A stretch of 64,000 bases of DNA from Misgurnus anguillicaudatus (GCF_027580225.2 NC_073352.2:3164501-3228500), one strand, 5' to 3'; shown: positions 35,284-46,954, counted from the stretch's first letter. Numbers and translations are program-made. The notes: generated by a model from the sequence alone, not told the origin.

Positions 35284-37668
35284 GTGTTAAACAAATGATA
35301 ACGTTTGCCGGCACCGTTTGATTAAGAATGAGTGTTATTAGTAAAAGATTGTTGCGTTTAGTAATACTATTCGTCAAGGTAAAGTTTTCCTGAGTTTAAC
35401 TATTTACTTTGAATATTAAGTAAATAAATAGGAATAAATATTTTAAAAAAGAGGATTTCGATGATAAACTCTATAAACTCAACAGAGCCCCAAACTTAGA
35501 TTATGTGGCAGTGTTAAACCGGAAGTCGGTGGGTGACAGCCAAAGCAGGAACGCCCACAGAGTCAGAGTGTGAGCCCTGCTCCAAGTCTCTGCCTCTGGC
35601 TCCATCCTGCCTTCCTGCCCTGCCCTCCTGCCCAAACCATGGTTCTCAAAGGCAAACATTTATCATGGATTTAAAATAAAATTAATTTCTTATTTATGGT
35701 TTTAAGCATCTGTTTAAGCAAATCAAGTTTTATTAATTCAATGCAAAAATATTTCGTTTGCGCTATTAGAGTTTTCATTTATGATTCACTTTACTCTAAT
35801 TGGCTAGTTAGATTTGGATTGACAGCTCCCCGATCAGGAAGTTTACTGCACTGGAGCAGATTTTGGATAGCGATCTGCAGTTATCTGTGTAGTTCTAGTG
35901 TTTGTGTAATTTATGCAGTTAGTGTATTAGTTAGTAATTGATATTTGAGGTTTGAGTATGCAAGTTCTCATGTGCGGCACAAAGAGTTACCTTGAGGTAA
36001 TTAATGTAATTTAGATAATTAAGAAAATCAATAAAAGTTTTGTTTTTGTACAGTACCGTTTTTTTCTTTGTTCTGCTTGTTTATTACGTGTTTAGATTTT
36101 TTGGTACTTTAAGTATTATATTTAGTTATTGTTTTATATGGAAAGATACATAAGAAGATAAGTTACTATTAAATATTATTGTAAGAAATAGGCTACCAAG
36201 TCAGTGAGCAAAGAACGGGCTAAAGAAAGACATATATACTGTACAGAAGTAAGACTTTTAGCAATTAATGATTTTCTCAACTACATTACCCGAGGATGAG
36301 GATGCTGATGCTCAGTGGCCCCTAAGGCTTTTTGCTCTCTGCGCCAACATATAAAAAGGCTTTTACCTAAAATACAATGGTAAAGTGATTTAATTTAAAT
36401 CAAGCATACAGTAAGATGCCCGTAACATAAACTGTTTTTTTTATTTTCTCTTGGTGACCGTATTTTTTTCCTTTCTTGCAGAAGTTACACCTTGTAAAAT
36501 ATAGCTTTAATGCATTCAAATGACTTCAGTGATAAATTTATAAAGGTGTAAGTCTTAAAATATAATGTTTTATTACAATGGCTGTCAAAAGATTAATTGC
36601 GATTAATCGCATACAGAATAAAAGTTTTTTGCATAATTGATGTGTGTGCACTGTGTGTAATTATTTATATATATAAATACACACACATTAATGTTTGTAT
36701 TAACATGTATATTTATATATCTTTGTTCGTTTCTTGAAAGTTTGCTTTCATTTTTATTGGCACAAAAATAAATGGAGGGTCTTGCATCTTTCATCTTGTT
36801 TTAAGCATAAATTTACTTAAATTTGATATGTGTACTTAAAATATACTTAAACCTGACCTAAATATACTTAATAAAACAAACTATCTACTGACATATAGAT
36901 TCTGATGTCCACCAGTGAACAGGCTAATACTGTAACTCAGATCAGCTTTAGCTGTGAAAGCGCTCCTTCTGGTGTGTATTGATAAGGCCAAGTGTAATGG
37001 AAGAGATGGCTCCCATTGTTAAATATCTGACAGCAGCAGGTGGGAAGGTAGCTAAGAGGCCAACATGCCCACACACTCCATTTTAGTTGTGCCAAGGAAT
37101 AGCAGGGGTTCCAAAATCATAACCAAATGTTGATTTATATTTTGAGAAATTCCTTAATAACTCTCATATGTATAATTAATTATATTAAGTGATTTTTGTT
37201 GTTTACACACTGTTCAAAAAATGTAGGGTCCTTATTGTTAATTTCCACATGTATATAAAGGGCTCAAAACCGACAGGTGGTTAATGTGTCAGACCGACCA
37301 CATGTCAAATAGATTTATTCAAAAAACACAATTCTGTTTTTTTTCTGAAACTTGTTTAATTACTAAATTAAGTTTAAGCTGATTAAATGTAACTGTTTAA
37401 GTTAATTTAGTTGAGATCACCAACAGAAGCTAAATGCAATTGACTCAAAAACGTATAATAAAAAATATTAATTTTTAAAGTAGGGACTATCGCATATAGT
37501 GAAATTAAAGTGTTATTTATGTTAATATTACAGTACAAATGTATACATTTATGATTTAAAATGTAAATGTACATACTGTTTGCTAATTTTTAGATGTGTG
37601 TTATTTTGCCTTAAATTAATGAATGCTGTACATGCAGTGTAGCAATCATTTCCTTGTAAAATCAAAAT
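35284..37668. other. AT-rich spacer with one common dispersed repeat
   Basis: 36585-36770 carries GATTAATTGCGATTAATCGC followed by a TATATA/CACACA stretch, a widespread fish repeat. 36890-37090 is balanced in composition (CCCATTGTTAAATATCTGAC, GCAGCAGGTGGGAAGG) and could be a conserved non-coding element. No gene recognised. Confidence 0.4.
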
Positions 37669-37673
37669 CTAGA

Positions 37674-37915
37674 TGTCACGATCTCGGTCTGATCGACCGT
37701 TCTGTCTTTTTGCTTCTCTGTGTTTGTTTTGTATTTTGACAACTCCACACGTGCGCGTCTGTCACCAGGGCGATCTCATTATCAATTATTTCCTGCACCT
37801 GCGTCCTTCACCTGTTCCTGATTTTCTCCCCATTTTGTTTGGTATTTAGTCTCCCTGTGTTCATTGTTCGTCACTGTTATGTCTTACCTCAGTTCTTGTC
37901 TAGTCCAAACTATGG
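37674..37915 (+). repeat. 5' LTR, left part
   Basis: Starts TGTCACGATCTCGG and contains typical LTR text (CTCCCTGTGTTCATTGTTCG). It is interrupted by the dispersed repeat 37916-38361. Confidence 0.6.
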
Positions 37916-37957
37916 CATAACACAAATGCAACTTTGGAAATTATGTTGGTGACTAAA

Positions 37958-38361
37958 AGCATCCAAAATAAACCAAAACTCTGTTATATTTTATTATTTG
38001 AAGTGCAGTCACCCTTTGCCTAGAAATTGCTGAACCATATGCGTGTGATTTTTCAAGAAGCTTCTTAAATGTTCAATTTAGGATGAATTTTAAAGAGTAC
38101 AGATAGAGTTCATATTTAATCTGGGCTCTTATTGGCTGCTTTTTCTTCAATATTCAGTGTAAGTCATCTATTTCAAAAATAATATTTTTAAATAAAGTTT
38201 TAGTTTTCTAATAACAACAATTAATCTGTTTGGCACGGGTATATTTTTGTCTACAAAAGAAATTTTAAGCATTTAACCATACACCTTCAGCTTAAATGAT
38301 TTTTAAGATCATAGTTAACATTTTAGTCAAGTGTGTCCAAACTTTTGGCCTGTACTGTATT
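37958..38361. repeat. Dispersed repeat, copy 2, inside the Gypsy LTR
   Basis: Matches 591-960 (TCTGGGCTCTTATTGGCTGC, TTCAATATTCAGTGTAAGTC). It ends TCCAAACTTTTGGCCTGTAC, a Tc1/mariner-like end, next to TTTCCTGACAG of the LTR. Confidence 0.6.
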
Positions 38362-38385
38362 TCCTGACAGACGAACTCGCCACTG

Positions 38386-39150
38386 ATGGATCCAGCGGAT
38401 GTTGACGCAGTACGCGCTGCTTTGGCACAGCAGGGGGCCTGGTTGGGACAGCAGGACTCTCAGCCCTCTACCACCTCGCAGAAGGTGGAATGCCTCGCTG
38501 CCCGGGTCTCTGATCTCAACATCCAGCTCGAGTGCATGCAGCTTGAGGCTTCCGATCCTCGCTGCTCGTCTCATCCTGAGCCCCATGTTACCAACCCGCC
38601 CACCTATGATGGAGATCCAAACACCTGCCGGTCATTTTTGTCACAGTGTTCCATATTTTTTTCTCTTCAACCTCGCAGACATGCCACAGAGAAAACACAA
38701 TGGCATATGTCATTGCCTTGCTGACCGGTAGGGCGAGGGACTGGGCCACAGCGGTCTGGGATGCTCGAGCTCCTTTTTGCCAGTCCTTTGATGATTTTCG
38801 GAAGGAGATATTAAGGGGGAAGCGGCCGCAGCACACCTGGTCCGTCTTGTTCAGGGACAGATTACTCTATTCAGTTCCAGACTTTGGTGGCTGTGTGTGG
38901 GTGGAATGAGGCTGCTCTTCGTGCTCAGTTTTTAGAGGGGCTAAAAGACAAGATACAAGACGGGATTGCCACTCATGATCTTCCACGCTCTCTCGATTCT
39001 CTAGTCGAGCTCGCTCTGTGTGTTGAGAACCATCTATTGCACCACCGTCATCGCCGCTCATTACGACACCGTGTTCTCCTGGACGAGGCGGTCGATTCAT
39101 CCTCTTATCCTCCATCTGTCTCCCCCCCTGTGCCGAGCGAGCCGATGCAG
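38386..39150 (+). pseudogene. Gypsy gag, frameshifted
   Basis: Starts MDPADVDAVRAALAQQGAWL and continues in three frames: PTYDGDPNTCRSFLSQCSIF, then LTGRARDWATAVWDARAPFC, then WNEAALRAQFLEGLKDKIQD, the standard capsid-domain order of fish Gypsy elements. The zinc-knuckle region is missing because the frame runs into a LINE fragment at about 39152. Confidence 0.8.
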
Positions 39151-39151
39151 T

Positions 39152-39265
39152 TAGAAAGGATGATCTCAAAACTTCCTTTCATAAGCAAGATCATTGAAAA
39201 AGTTGTTTTCAATCAGCTGAACAAATTCTTAATTTCTTAAGAATCTGGTTTCAGACCACACCACA
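39152..39265 (+). repeat. LINE reverse-transcriptase fragment fused into the Gypsy element
   Basis: [20 protein letters not shown] followed by KFLIS, a stop, then ESGFRPH is an L2-type LINE RT motif, not a Gypsy one. It replaces the gag zinc knuckle, protease and RT N-terminus. Confidence 0.7.
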
Positions 39266-40671
39266 TTTTGTCAAAAAGAAGGACTGCTCCTTACGTCCAT
39301 GCATTGATTACAGAGACTTAAATGACATTACTGTTAAAAATAGATACCCCCTACCTTTAATGTCTACTACCTTTGAACTTCTGCAGTGAGTGCATTTCTT
39401 CACCAAATTAGACCTGCGCAATGCCTATCATCTGGTGCACATCAGAGAGGGCGATGAGTGGAAGACGATGTTTAATAGACCTTGCGGACATTTTGAATAC
39501 TCCGTTTTACTGTTCGGATTAACGAACGCTCCGTCCGTCTTCCAAGCTGTGTGGCCAATCCCCGACTCTCGTAAGGAGGTTCAACGATTTCTGGGTTTTG
39601 CTAATTTCTATCAGCAATTCATTAGAAATTTCAGTCAGATTGCTAAACCTCTTACAGCACTCACTTCCACTAAGGAGAGCTTTCTCTGGAACAGTGAGCA
39701 CCAGGAAGCCTTTGATATGTTAAATGTCCCAGTTTATCTCTGCTCCTGTGCTTTCTATTCCAGATCCTACGGCTCAGTTTATTGTCGAGGTTGATGCATC
39801 AGATGTCGGGGTAGGCGCCGTTCTGTCCCAGCGGTCCACCAAGGATAGGAAGGTGCATCCATGTGTCTTTTTCACCCAACGGTTAAACCCAGCCGAACGC
39901 AATTACGAGGTAGGTAATCGGGAGTTGCTGGTTGTCAGACTGGCTTTGGGCGAATGGCGTCACTGGCTGAAGGGTGCCTCGGAACCTTTCCTGATCTGGA
40001 TGGATCATAAAAACCTTAGATACATCAGTTCGGCCAGGAGACTGACCTCGCAACAGGCTCGTTGGGGACTCTTCTTTGACCGTTTTAACTTTTCCCTTTC
40101 GTACCGGCCGGGCTCCAAAAATACGAAGCCTGATGCCCTCTCTCGCTTGTTCGTTGCCCTAGCGTTAAGAGGACCAAAACCATCTTTCCAGAGGGGCGGG
40201 TGGTGGGTTCCCTCTGCTGGGGAATCGAGCAGCGGGTGAGGGAGGCCAGCCGGGAGGGGGAAGTGCCAGATGAGTGCCCAACGGGTCGGTTGTGGGTTCC
40301 TGCTGCGCTCCGTTCCAAGGTCATCCAGTGGGGTCATGAGTCCAAGTTTGTTTGTCATCCTGGAGTTCGGAGATTGTTGCTACCGTCCGCCAACAATTTT
40401 GGTGGCCGTCTATGGTGTCAGACAGTTTGTATTAGCCTGTCAGGTATGCGCTCGCAACGAAACCTCTCATCAAGCTCCCGTTGGTCTGCTTAAACCCCTT
40501 TCTGTTCCCTTCTGCCCCTGGTCACATCTAGCCGTAGATTTTGTTACCAGCTTACCTAATTCTAAAGGCAACACCGTTATTTTAATGGTGGTGGACCGTT
40601 TCTCCAAGGCAGTTCATTTCATTCCCTTACCCAAGCTGCCCTCTGCCAAAGAAACGGCCCAGGTATTACGT
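39266..40671 (+). pseudogene. Gypsy pol: RT, RNase H and integrase N-part, disrupted
   Basis: [20 protein letters not shown] and [20 protein letters not shown] are RT blocks. NAPSVFQAV is joined directly to [20 protein letters not shown], so the segment with the YxDD active site is deleted near 39550. RNase [21 protein letters not shown] and [20 protein letters not shown]. Integrase: [24 protein letters not shown] and [20 protein letters not shown] with the first catalytic Asp. Several frameshifts. Coding stops at 40671 where a LINE tail is inserted. Confidence 0.85.
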
Positions 40672-41682
40672 TAGTATTAACAACGACAGTGGGGCTTCTG
40701 GCCTTAGTCAAAAGAGTTTCTGTTACTGTTGTAAAGATCAAATGGGGGGCCCCATACATTGATTTGCGCTGGGTCCACAAATTTGCTAAATCCTCAACTA
40801 TGGGTAATATACTTATGCCGCAATAGTTAGCCTGTCTGGAACCAAGCTGACTTAAACCACATCACTGTGTGACACTTGCATTACATGTGAACGACCCCTA
40901 CACTAATAGGATTTGTTTCTCTCTCCCTGTCTCGTCCTCGATCCCGAGGACAATGAGACAAACAGTCCCAGTTCTGGTAAATGTGAAGGTCGGAACATCC
41001 CTGAAATACTAGCCGTCCTAGGGGGGTTTTCAAACCGGGGAGTCAACCTTCATTGGCTTAACTTAGCACCCCCTATAGACCCCTTCATGGTTCACGTCAC
41101 AGGCGGTTCCCACTGCGCATGTCGGGGTCAGAAAAGTCATTACAGCAGATTGAGTTGCGTATTATTTGGTATCGTAAAAAATGCCTACTTACGTCGTGGG
41201 CTGTGAAAATCGCACCAGGTCTTCCGTTAAGTTTTCGCGATTCATGCAGAATCTCAAAAACAAAAAAATACAACATCTGTGGCTGCAAGCAATTAACGTG
41301 CAGACTGGGACAATGCAACGATCAAAGAGGCTTGTTTTTGTAGTGCTCACCTCATTTGAGGTAAGTCATCTTTTTTCAGCCCTGTTAGATGAACTTATAA
41401 AGCCTTGATAGTATGAACAGTTTGACCCCATGCTGCACGCGCACCCGATAGTCATTCAATGTTTACAAACCTTGAAGGGGTCTATACGTTACATTAGTAA
41501 TATGCTCGCTTATAATGTTGATTCATAGCTGCAGCAAATTCTGCTGCTTATGCTATCTGTACTAAGTTATGCTATCTGTCGATTTTTCTGTGTTCCCTGC
41601 TTCTATTAATGTAAAGCTGCTTTGAAACCATTACCAATTGTGAAAAGCGCTGTATAAATAAAATTTAATTGAATTAATTTAA
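40672..41682 (+). mobile_element. LINE 3'-tail insertion in the Gypsy integrase
   Basis: Matches the tail of the LINE at 18600-20312: one 129-bp-repeat unit, the CCGAGGACAATGAGACAAAC region, and the end GCTGCTTTGAAACCATT with AAAAGCGCTGTATAAATAAA. Removing it rejoins the integrase reading [16 protein letters not shown] in frame. It holds a second insertion, 41076-41484. Confidence 0.8.
41076..41484 (+). mobile_element. Mini-transposon (409 bp) carrying a THAP-like exon
   Basis: Inverted ends TAGACCCCTTCATGGTT / AACCTTGAAGGGGTCTA flanked by TA. A plus-strand frame from ATG at 41181 reads MPTYVVGCENRTRSSVKFSR, then LWLQAINV and, in a shifted frame, CSAHL just before a donor GAG|GTAAGT (41361). 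MP..CxxGC start, the VKF box, LWL and CSxH are THAP zinc-finger features, though the first Cys is replaced. It is probably an internally deleted THAP-transposase element. Confidence 0.55.
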
Positions 41683-42420
41683 CACGTCTTCCGCTTACAT
41701 GGTCTGCCTACTGACGTGGTATCTGTTAGGGGTCCCCAATTTATTTCCCGTTTTTGGCAAGAGTTCTGTAGACAGATTGGCACTACTGCCAGCTTATCTT
41801 CAGGTTAACACCCACAGACCAACAGGCAATGTGAACGGGCTAATCAGGATCTCTGCCAACCGCTCCGCTGTCTGACATCTCACTATACGAGCTCCTGGTA
41901 CCAACAGCGTCCTTGGGTTAAATATGGCCACAACTCTCTCCCTGTTTCAACCACCAACATATCCCCTTTCGAGGCTTTGATGTGTTTTCAGTCACCTCTG
42001 TTCCCATCACAAGAATCCGATGTGGTGGTTCCGTCTGCTCTAGCCTTTGTTCAATGCTGCAAGCGCACTTGGAACAGAGCTAGAACAGCCTTAATTCAGG
42101 CAGCCAGACAAACCAAAGCCGTGGCTGACCGACACCGCCGACCCGTGCCCCATTATATTTGTGGGCAGAAAGTATGGCTTTCTTCCAAGGATCTGCCTCT
42201 CCGACAGCTCTCTAGCAAATTGACTCCTCGGTTCCTTGGTCCATACAGTATTATTAAGGTCGTCAGTCCGGTGGCGGTTAAGCTCAGATTGCCTCCTGCT
42301 CTTGGTGGGATTCACCTGTTTTCCATGTATCCAAGGTCAAGCCTGTATTCTTTTCTCGCATTAACCCTGTTCCCTCTGCCCACACCCCTCTTCTAGTGGA
42401 CACCTCTCCTGCCTATAAAG
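41683..42420 (+). pseudogene. Gypsy integrase C-terminal part
   Basis: [35 protein letters not shown] (with the catalytic Glu) after a stop, then SPFEALMCFQSPLFPSQES, QKVWLSSKDLPLRQLSSKLT and PRFLGPYSIIKVVSPVAVKL. It ends near VDTSPAYKVRWL, the start of a chromodomain, which is cut by the junction with the 3' LTR. Confidence 0.8.
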
Positions 42421-42439
42421 TGAGATGGTTATCTCTCCC

Positions 42440-42610
42440 TGACCGGCTCGGCAGTTGCGATCTCCAGTGTTTGCTCAGTGACTTTGTCTCTCCCTGGCTC
42501 AGCCCAGTGGTTTTTCTCTGTCCTTTACTTAAGCCTTTATTAAACTATTGTTTTATCTGCAACTGGATCCTTGCTGTGTGTGTGTGTTTTTATATACATA
42601 TTTCCTGACA
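42440..42610 (+). repeat. Truncated Gypsy 3' LTR
   Basis: Contains AAGCCTTTATTAAACTATTG and ends TATTTCCTGACA, like the end of the 5' LTR at 38360. The TGTCACG start is missing. Confidence 0.6.
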
Positions 42611-42614
42611 CTAG

Positions 42615-43835
42615 GGGCCCTATTTTAACGATCTGAAACGCAAGTCCGAAGCGCAATGCGCAAGTGACTTTGTGGGCGGATCTTGGGCGCCTTTGCTATT
42701 TTCCCGGCGGGAGAAATAAGTCTTGCGCCGGGCGCAAATCAATAAGGGGTTGGTCTGAAGTAGGTTCATTATTCATAGGTGTGGTTTGGGCGTAACGTCA
42801 AATAAACCAATCAGAACGCTATGCAACATTCCCTTTAAACGCAAGGGCGCAAGTTCCATGGCGGGTTGCTATTATTATGACGGATTTGACAGGCGCACGC
42901 CAGGAGCGGTTCACAGCCGAGGAGACCCACGTTCTTGTAAGAGCAGTCAAAGACAGAGAAGTTGTTTTGTATGGGGATGGGAGAAACCCGCCCGAATCAG
43001 CGTCGGTTAAACAGGCGCGAGAGGAAATAGTCGCAATTGTCTCATCAGCTGCGCCAAGCATGTCAGGAGACTGGGGGACCCCAAGCTTGCCAGCATAAAT
43101 CGGGCACGCCGGGCACACAGGAGGACATCGCTGCGTCCACCCTCACCGCTGAAAGGGTTTGGGGGCTTTGAAATTGGACACAAGAAACGCAAGCAAGGTC
43201 CAACCCCAAAGTACACTTACAAATCAAGTTCACATACATGAAGGTTTCTTATGAAAACATTTTAATTATTTTTTAGATAAAATAAACGTAATATATAATC
43301 GTTATTTGCATGATAATTGTTTAACGCTGCTACACAAAATAAATAAAAACTATCACCACAATGCTCACCACAATGATTTCCCTTATCTCATGTGTTAATA
43401 TTTTTTATTGTAACAATTTATGATTTGATTTCCCTTATCTCATATTTTTTATTGTAACAATTAATGATTTGCAAAAATAACTGTTGCATCTGTGTAGATT
43501 AGATAAGCAATGTGCGTTGTGCACGCTATACATTATGGTCAAGCATGCGCCCTTAAAATAGCATAATGAACCACGCGCAACGCGCCACTGACTTTAGACC
43601 AGTTTTTTTTGGTTAGTAGCGCAATTGTTTTTTGAAACTGCAAAATAGCATAAGAGATGGTTTGCGCCGGAGCACGCCTCCTTTTTTGCGCTGAACCGCC
43701 CAGGGAGCGCAAGTTCATTCCCTAGTTTGCCGACGTGCGTCTGTGGAGGGAAAAACCCGCTGTGCGCCGGTGCAAAATACGAATGATACATGCGTCACTG
43801 ACAAAGTCAATTGCGCTGGGTGCAAGATAGGGCCC
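42615..43835 (+). mobile_element. PIF/Harbinger-type transposon with only the Myb-like gene
   Basis: Ends GGGCCCTATTTT / AGATAGGGCCC are inverted and flanked by TAG (42612-42614, 43836-43838), a 3-bp duplication as in Harbinger. It lies exactly in the right target duplication of the Gypsy element. The transposase gene is absent. Confidence 0.85.
42877..43098 (+). CDS. Harbinger Myb/SANT-like DNA-binding protein, truncated
   Basis: 73 codons: MTDLTGARQERFTAEETHVL, then VRAVKDREVVLYGDGRNPPE and VKQAREEIVAIVSS. This is the N-terminal Myb/SANT-like part of the accessory protein that partners Harbinger transposase and helps bring it to the element ends. The frame ends soon after SAAPSMSGDWGTPSLPA, where the family continues with a third helix region, so the protein is probably shortened by a frameshift. 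Basic sequence encoded further on (RRAHRRTS) may be the old continuation. Confidence 0.6.
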   Translation: MTDLTGARQERFTAEETHVLVRAVKDREVVLYGDGRNPPESASVKQAREEIVAIVSSAAPSMSGDWGTPSLPA

Positions 43836-43838
43836 TAG

Positions 43839-44666
43839 ATGTCACTTGAGTAGAACACTCACATATACATGCATATGTCTAGTTTTTACTTGTTTTTACT
43901 TGTTAAATTCATGTTTTTGTTTATTATGGATTTATGTATACAACAAACATGATACTTTCCTGGCAGTATAAACGTATTAACCCTTTCCCCAGCCAGCGCC
44001 AGCATTTTCTGTGATTCACAACCATTTAATGCCTTTCAGAAATTGTTCTTCTTTAAATTTAGAAACATACAATATATGAAACAAAATAAAAATAACAATT
44101 GAAAAAAATATAGGGAGTGCCAAAAATGTCAAATTTTGAACAAAAAGCTGAGATAATTGCACTTTTGTGAAGGACTTTTGTCCACAAATACTAATTTAAT
44201 GACGGGAAAAATAAACCTAAAAGGGTTGTTCCTATTCTCGTAATGAATAATGCGTGTGTTTTGGGCATAATGTGCATTAGACTAGCATGAATAATCAATA
44301 TATTCTGGCGTATTGGTTTTAAGGGTATTCCTCACAGTATTTTAAGTTCATACATTTTGTATGTTAAAAAGTGTAATAAATAATGATTTTTAATTTTGGG
44401 GGTCCAAAATGCAAAATTGTAAGCATGTTTGTTCATGATTACTTTATTGTTTAAATAAAGACAACATTTAAGTTTACAGTGTACTTCACATAAACATTGA
44501 AATTTCAAGTTCTCCCATTTCATATTCTACTCTATTTACACAGTGTTTATTGCGAAAATAACATAGATCTCTTTTATGCACCTATGACAATAATGTATTT
44601 TGACAGGACACTCATTTAGGCATGAATAAATGGCCTTAAGAATGAGAGGTGATTCTAGAGATTCTA
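43839..44666. other. AT-rich spacer
   Basis: No repeat pair, ORF with domain or RNA gene recognised. Confidence 0.4.
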
Positions 44667-44674
44667 GACAAGTT

Positions 44675-45728
44675 GGTAACACTTTACTTGAAGGGGTGTC
44701 CATAAAACTGACACAACGCCCTCACAATGATGACACGACACGTGTCATAAACACGAAGGAGATTTTATGCACATTTATGACAACTGTCATTGTGTCATTT
44801 GCCCAATTGTAATTTTGTAATTGTTAAAAAAAATGTAATTTTTAATGCAAAGATGACATTGTTTGAAATGTCTTTGTTATGACAACTTGACATAAACCAA
44901 TACATCATAACTTGTAATAAATATGTCATAAACATGACATAGCAGAATAATTATAAAACTTTAGAAACAACCTAGCTTTATAGGTTTATCATTTAATACT
45001 TTGTCAAATAATTTTAAATACCTTAACACAATGCAACAGACATGTCAAAATATTATACTTAACTTTATGTATGTGATCAATATATAAAAAACTCACAACT
45101 ATCAGAATTTGTTCTTCCTCACAAAGAGGGTTCTGAACTTTTCTGACATACAAGAAAAAAACTAATGAATAAATGTAATGTAGTTTTTCCAGCGATATGG
45201 ACACAATGCTGCATGGCTTAACCCATTAATGTACTGTTTTCATTTCATTTTAGGTGAGTCTCCAAATGCAATAAAATGTAATTTTATTAATTTTAATTAC
45301 AATTATTAATATTTTTGAATGATTGATTTTATTTTATTTCTTATACACTTTAGTATTAACACTTAATTACATTTTAATGACAAATTATATCTGTAGTTGA
45401 TGTCAAGAAAAATATTAATGACGCTGTTATAAAACTAGTACTTAATGACATTTTAATGACAATTTAAATTTGTATCACTGGTAAAAAGTGGTCAGTTATG
45501 TTGTTTTGGTAATGTCAAGTTGTCATAACAAGTAATGATGTTTTGGTCATAACAAAGACATCTCAAACAATATCATCTTTGCATTAAAATTACATAGTTG
45601 AATGAATGACACTTAATGACAGTTGTCATAAATGTGCACAAAATCTTCATGTTCATGGCACGTGTCATGTCATGACCAAGAAAGTGTCATGACAGTCCCA
45701 TGAACACTCCTTCAAGTAAAGTGTTACC
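44675..45728. mobile_element. DNA transposon with long inverted ends (1054 bp)
   Basis: Ends GGTAACACTTTACTTGAAGG / CTTCAAGTAAAGTGTTACC, with imperfect pairing extending about 250 bp inward. A perfect 8-bp duplication GACAAGTT lies at 44667-44674 and 45729-45736. No transposase. Confidence 0.9.
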
Positions 45729-45736
45729 GACAAGTT

Positions 45737-46520
45737 CAAGCTGTTTCAGCCCAAATCATTGAGTTAACAGTAGAAATGCAACATTCACAGACCTTCATTT
45801 TATGATGTTGCATGTCAAAGATGTTAAACAATATGAATGAGATGGTGAAATGACTTCAATAACTGACAGCCCTGAAGACATTTCTCTGAATTAAAGCAAG
45901 TTTTCTATACAAGAACATCAGATACACATAGAGTTTAAATTATGACTGGCCATGTTGCTTTAAAAGATTGTCAGTATTATATTTTATAATTTGATTATTA
46001 ATCTCTTTAAGGCTTATAATACATAAAAAGTTCATGTGCAATGAATAGATTATTGGTCAAAGCAGTTGTGGCACATCAAAGCTTTTCAGTCTCAGTTAAA
46101 TAAGTCTAACAATAATATAAAGTTATATTACTGTGCTGGTTGGGCAATGATAATCTAATCATAGCTGCTGACTGTCTATATTCACCTGACTACACAGCAA
46201 AACCCCAAGTGTTAAATGAATACTGCTGTAATCCACATCCATAGTGTTAAAGATTAACACTGAATGAGTGATTTTGTTTTGTTTTGTTTACTTTACAGAA
46301 CCATCAAAATACTGCTGTATTATGGGGTTATCGTGATACTGCAGCCAAATATCTATATTAGCCAACAATTTACTCACCATTAAGCCATTGAGATACATTT
46401 TAGTAAATGCTAAATTGCTTTTTCTAGCTTTATCAGGGAAGAACTGCTTTAAAAGTGCATCCATCCTTCACAAAAGTAATCAACACAGCTCCAGCGGGTT
46501 AATAAAGGTCTTCTGTGGAA
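45737..46520. other. Spacer, nothing recognised
   Basis: Ordinary AT-rich non-coding DNA. Confidence 0.4.
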
Positions 46521-46565
46521 AATGGATGTGATTTTGTAAGAAAAATATTCATATTTCAAACTTTT

Positions 46566-46760
46566 TAAACTATAATAACTAGCTTCCAGTAACAACGCCA
46601 TCTTGGATTCACATGATTCACAAAAGAGTTTAAGTGTAGTGAGCATTCATCTTTGCCATAGGTACTTGTGCAGTGACTCTTGTGAATCGTGACTCCAAGT
46701 AAATTGTGAGTCCAAAATGGTGTCATTACGGAAGCTAGTTATTATAGTTATTACAAAGTT
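46566..46760. mobile_element. Foldback MITE
   Basis: AACTATAATAACTAGCTTCC near 46568 is mirrored by GGAAGCTAGTTATTATAGTT near 46738. The interior also pairs imperfectly (CTTGGATTCAC / GTGAGTCCAA). Confidence 0.65.
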
Positions 46761-46954
46761 ATTACAAGCTATTACAAGCAAACAATATAATTTTGGCTTC
46801 TTTCGTTGTTATAAAAACAAGACGTCAAGTGTCAAGTGCCGAGCTAAAGGTAAAACTAATCAGTGACGACTTGTAATCTTTTCTTCAGTGATTGTGTTTG
46901 TTAACAGCAGGTGTTCATCATTAATGTTCATTTACCACTTCATTATTGCATTAA

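Larger units (their letters stand above)
37674..42610 (+). mobile_element. Decayed Ty3/Gypsy retrotransposon with nested insertions
   Basis: Begins as an LTR TGTCACGATCTCGGTCTGAT; the 5' LTR is broken at about 37915 by a repeat and resumes just before GACGAACTCGCCACTG and the gag ATG at 38386. Order: gag (38386-39150), part of RT (39270-39540), RNase H (39724-40150), integrase zinc-binding and core (40200-40671, resuming 41683), integrase C-terminus to 42420, then a 5'-truncated 3' LTR ending CATATTTCCTGACA at 42610. Target duplication CTAGA: 37669-37673 on the left, and CTAG (42611-42614) plus the A after the Harbinger insertion on the right. Frameshifts, internal deletions and the absence of RT YxDD show that it is dead. 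Confidence 0.85.

Noticed and set aside
38323..39169. Minus-strand frames over the Gypsy gag
   Set aside because: Antisense shadows of recognisable gag sequence.
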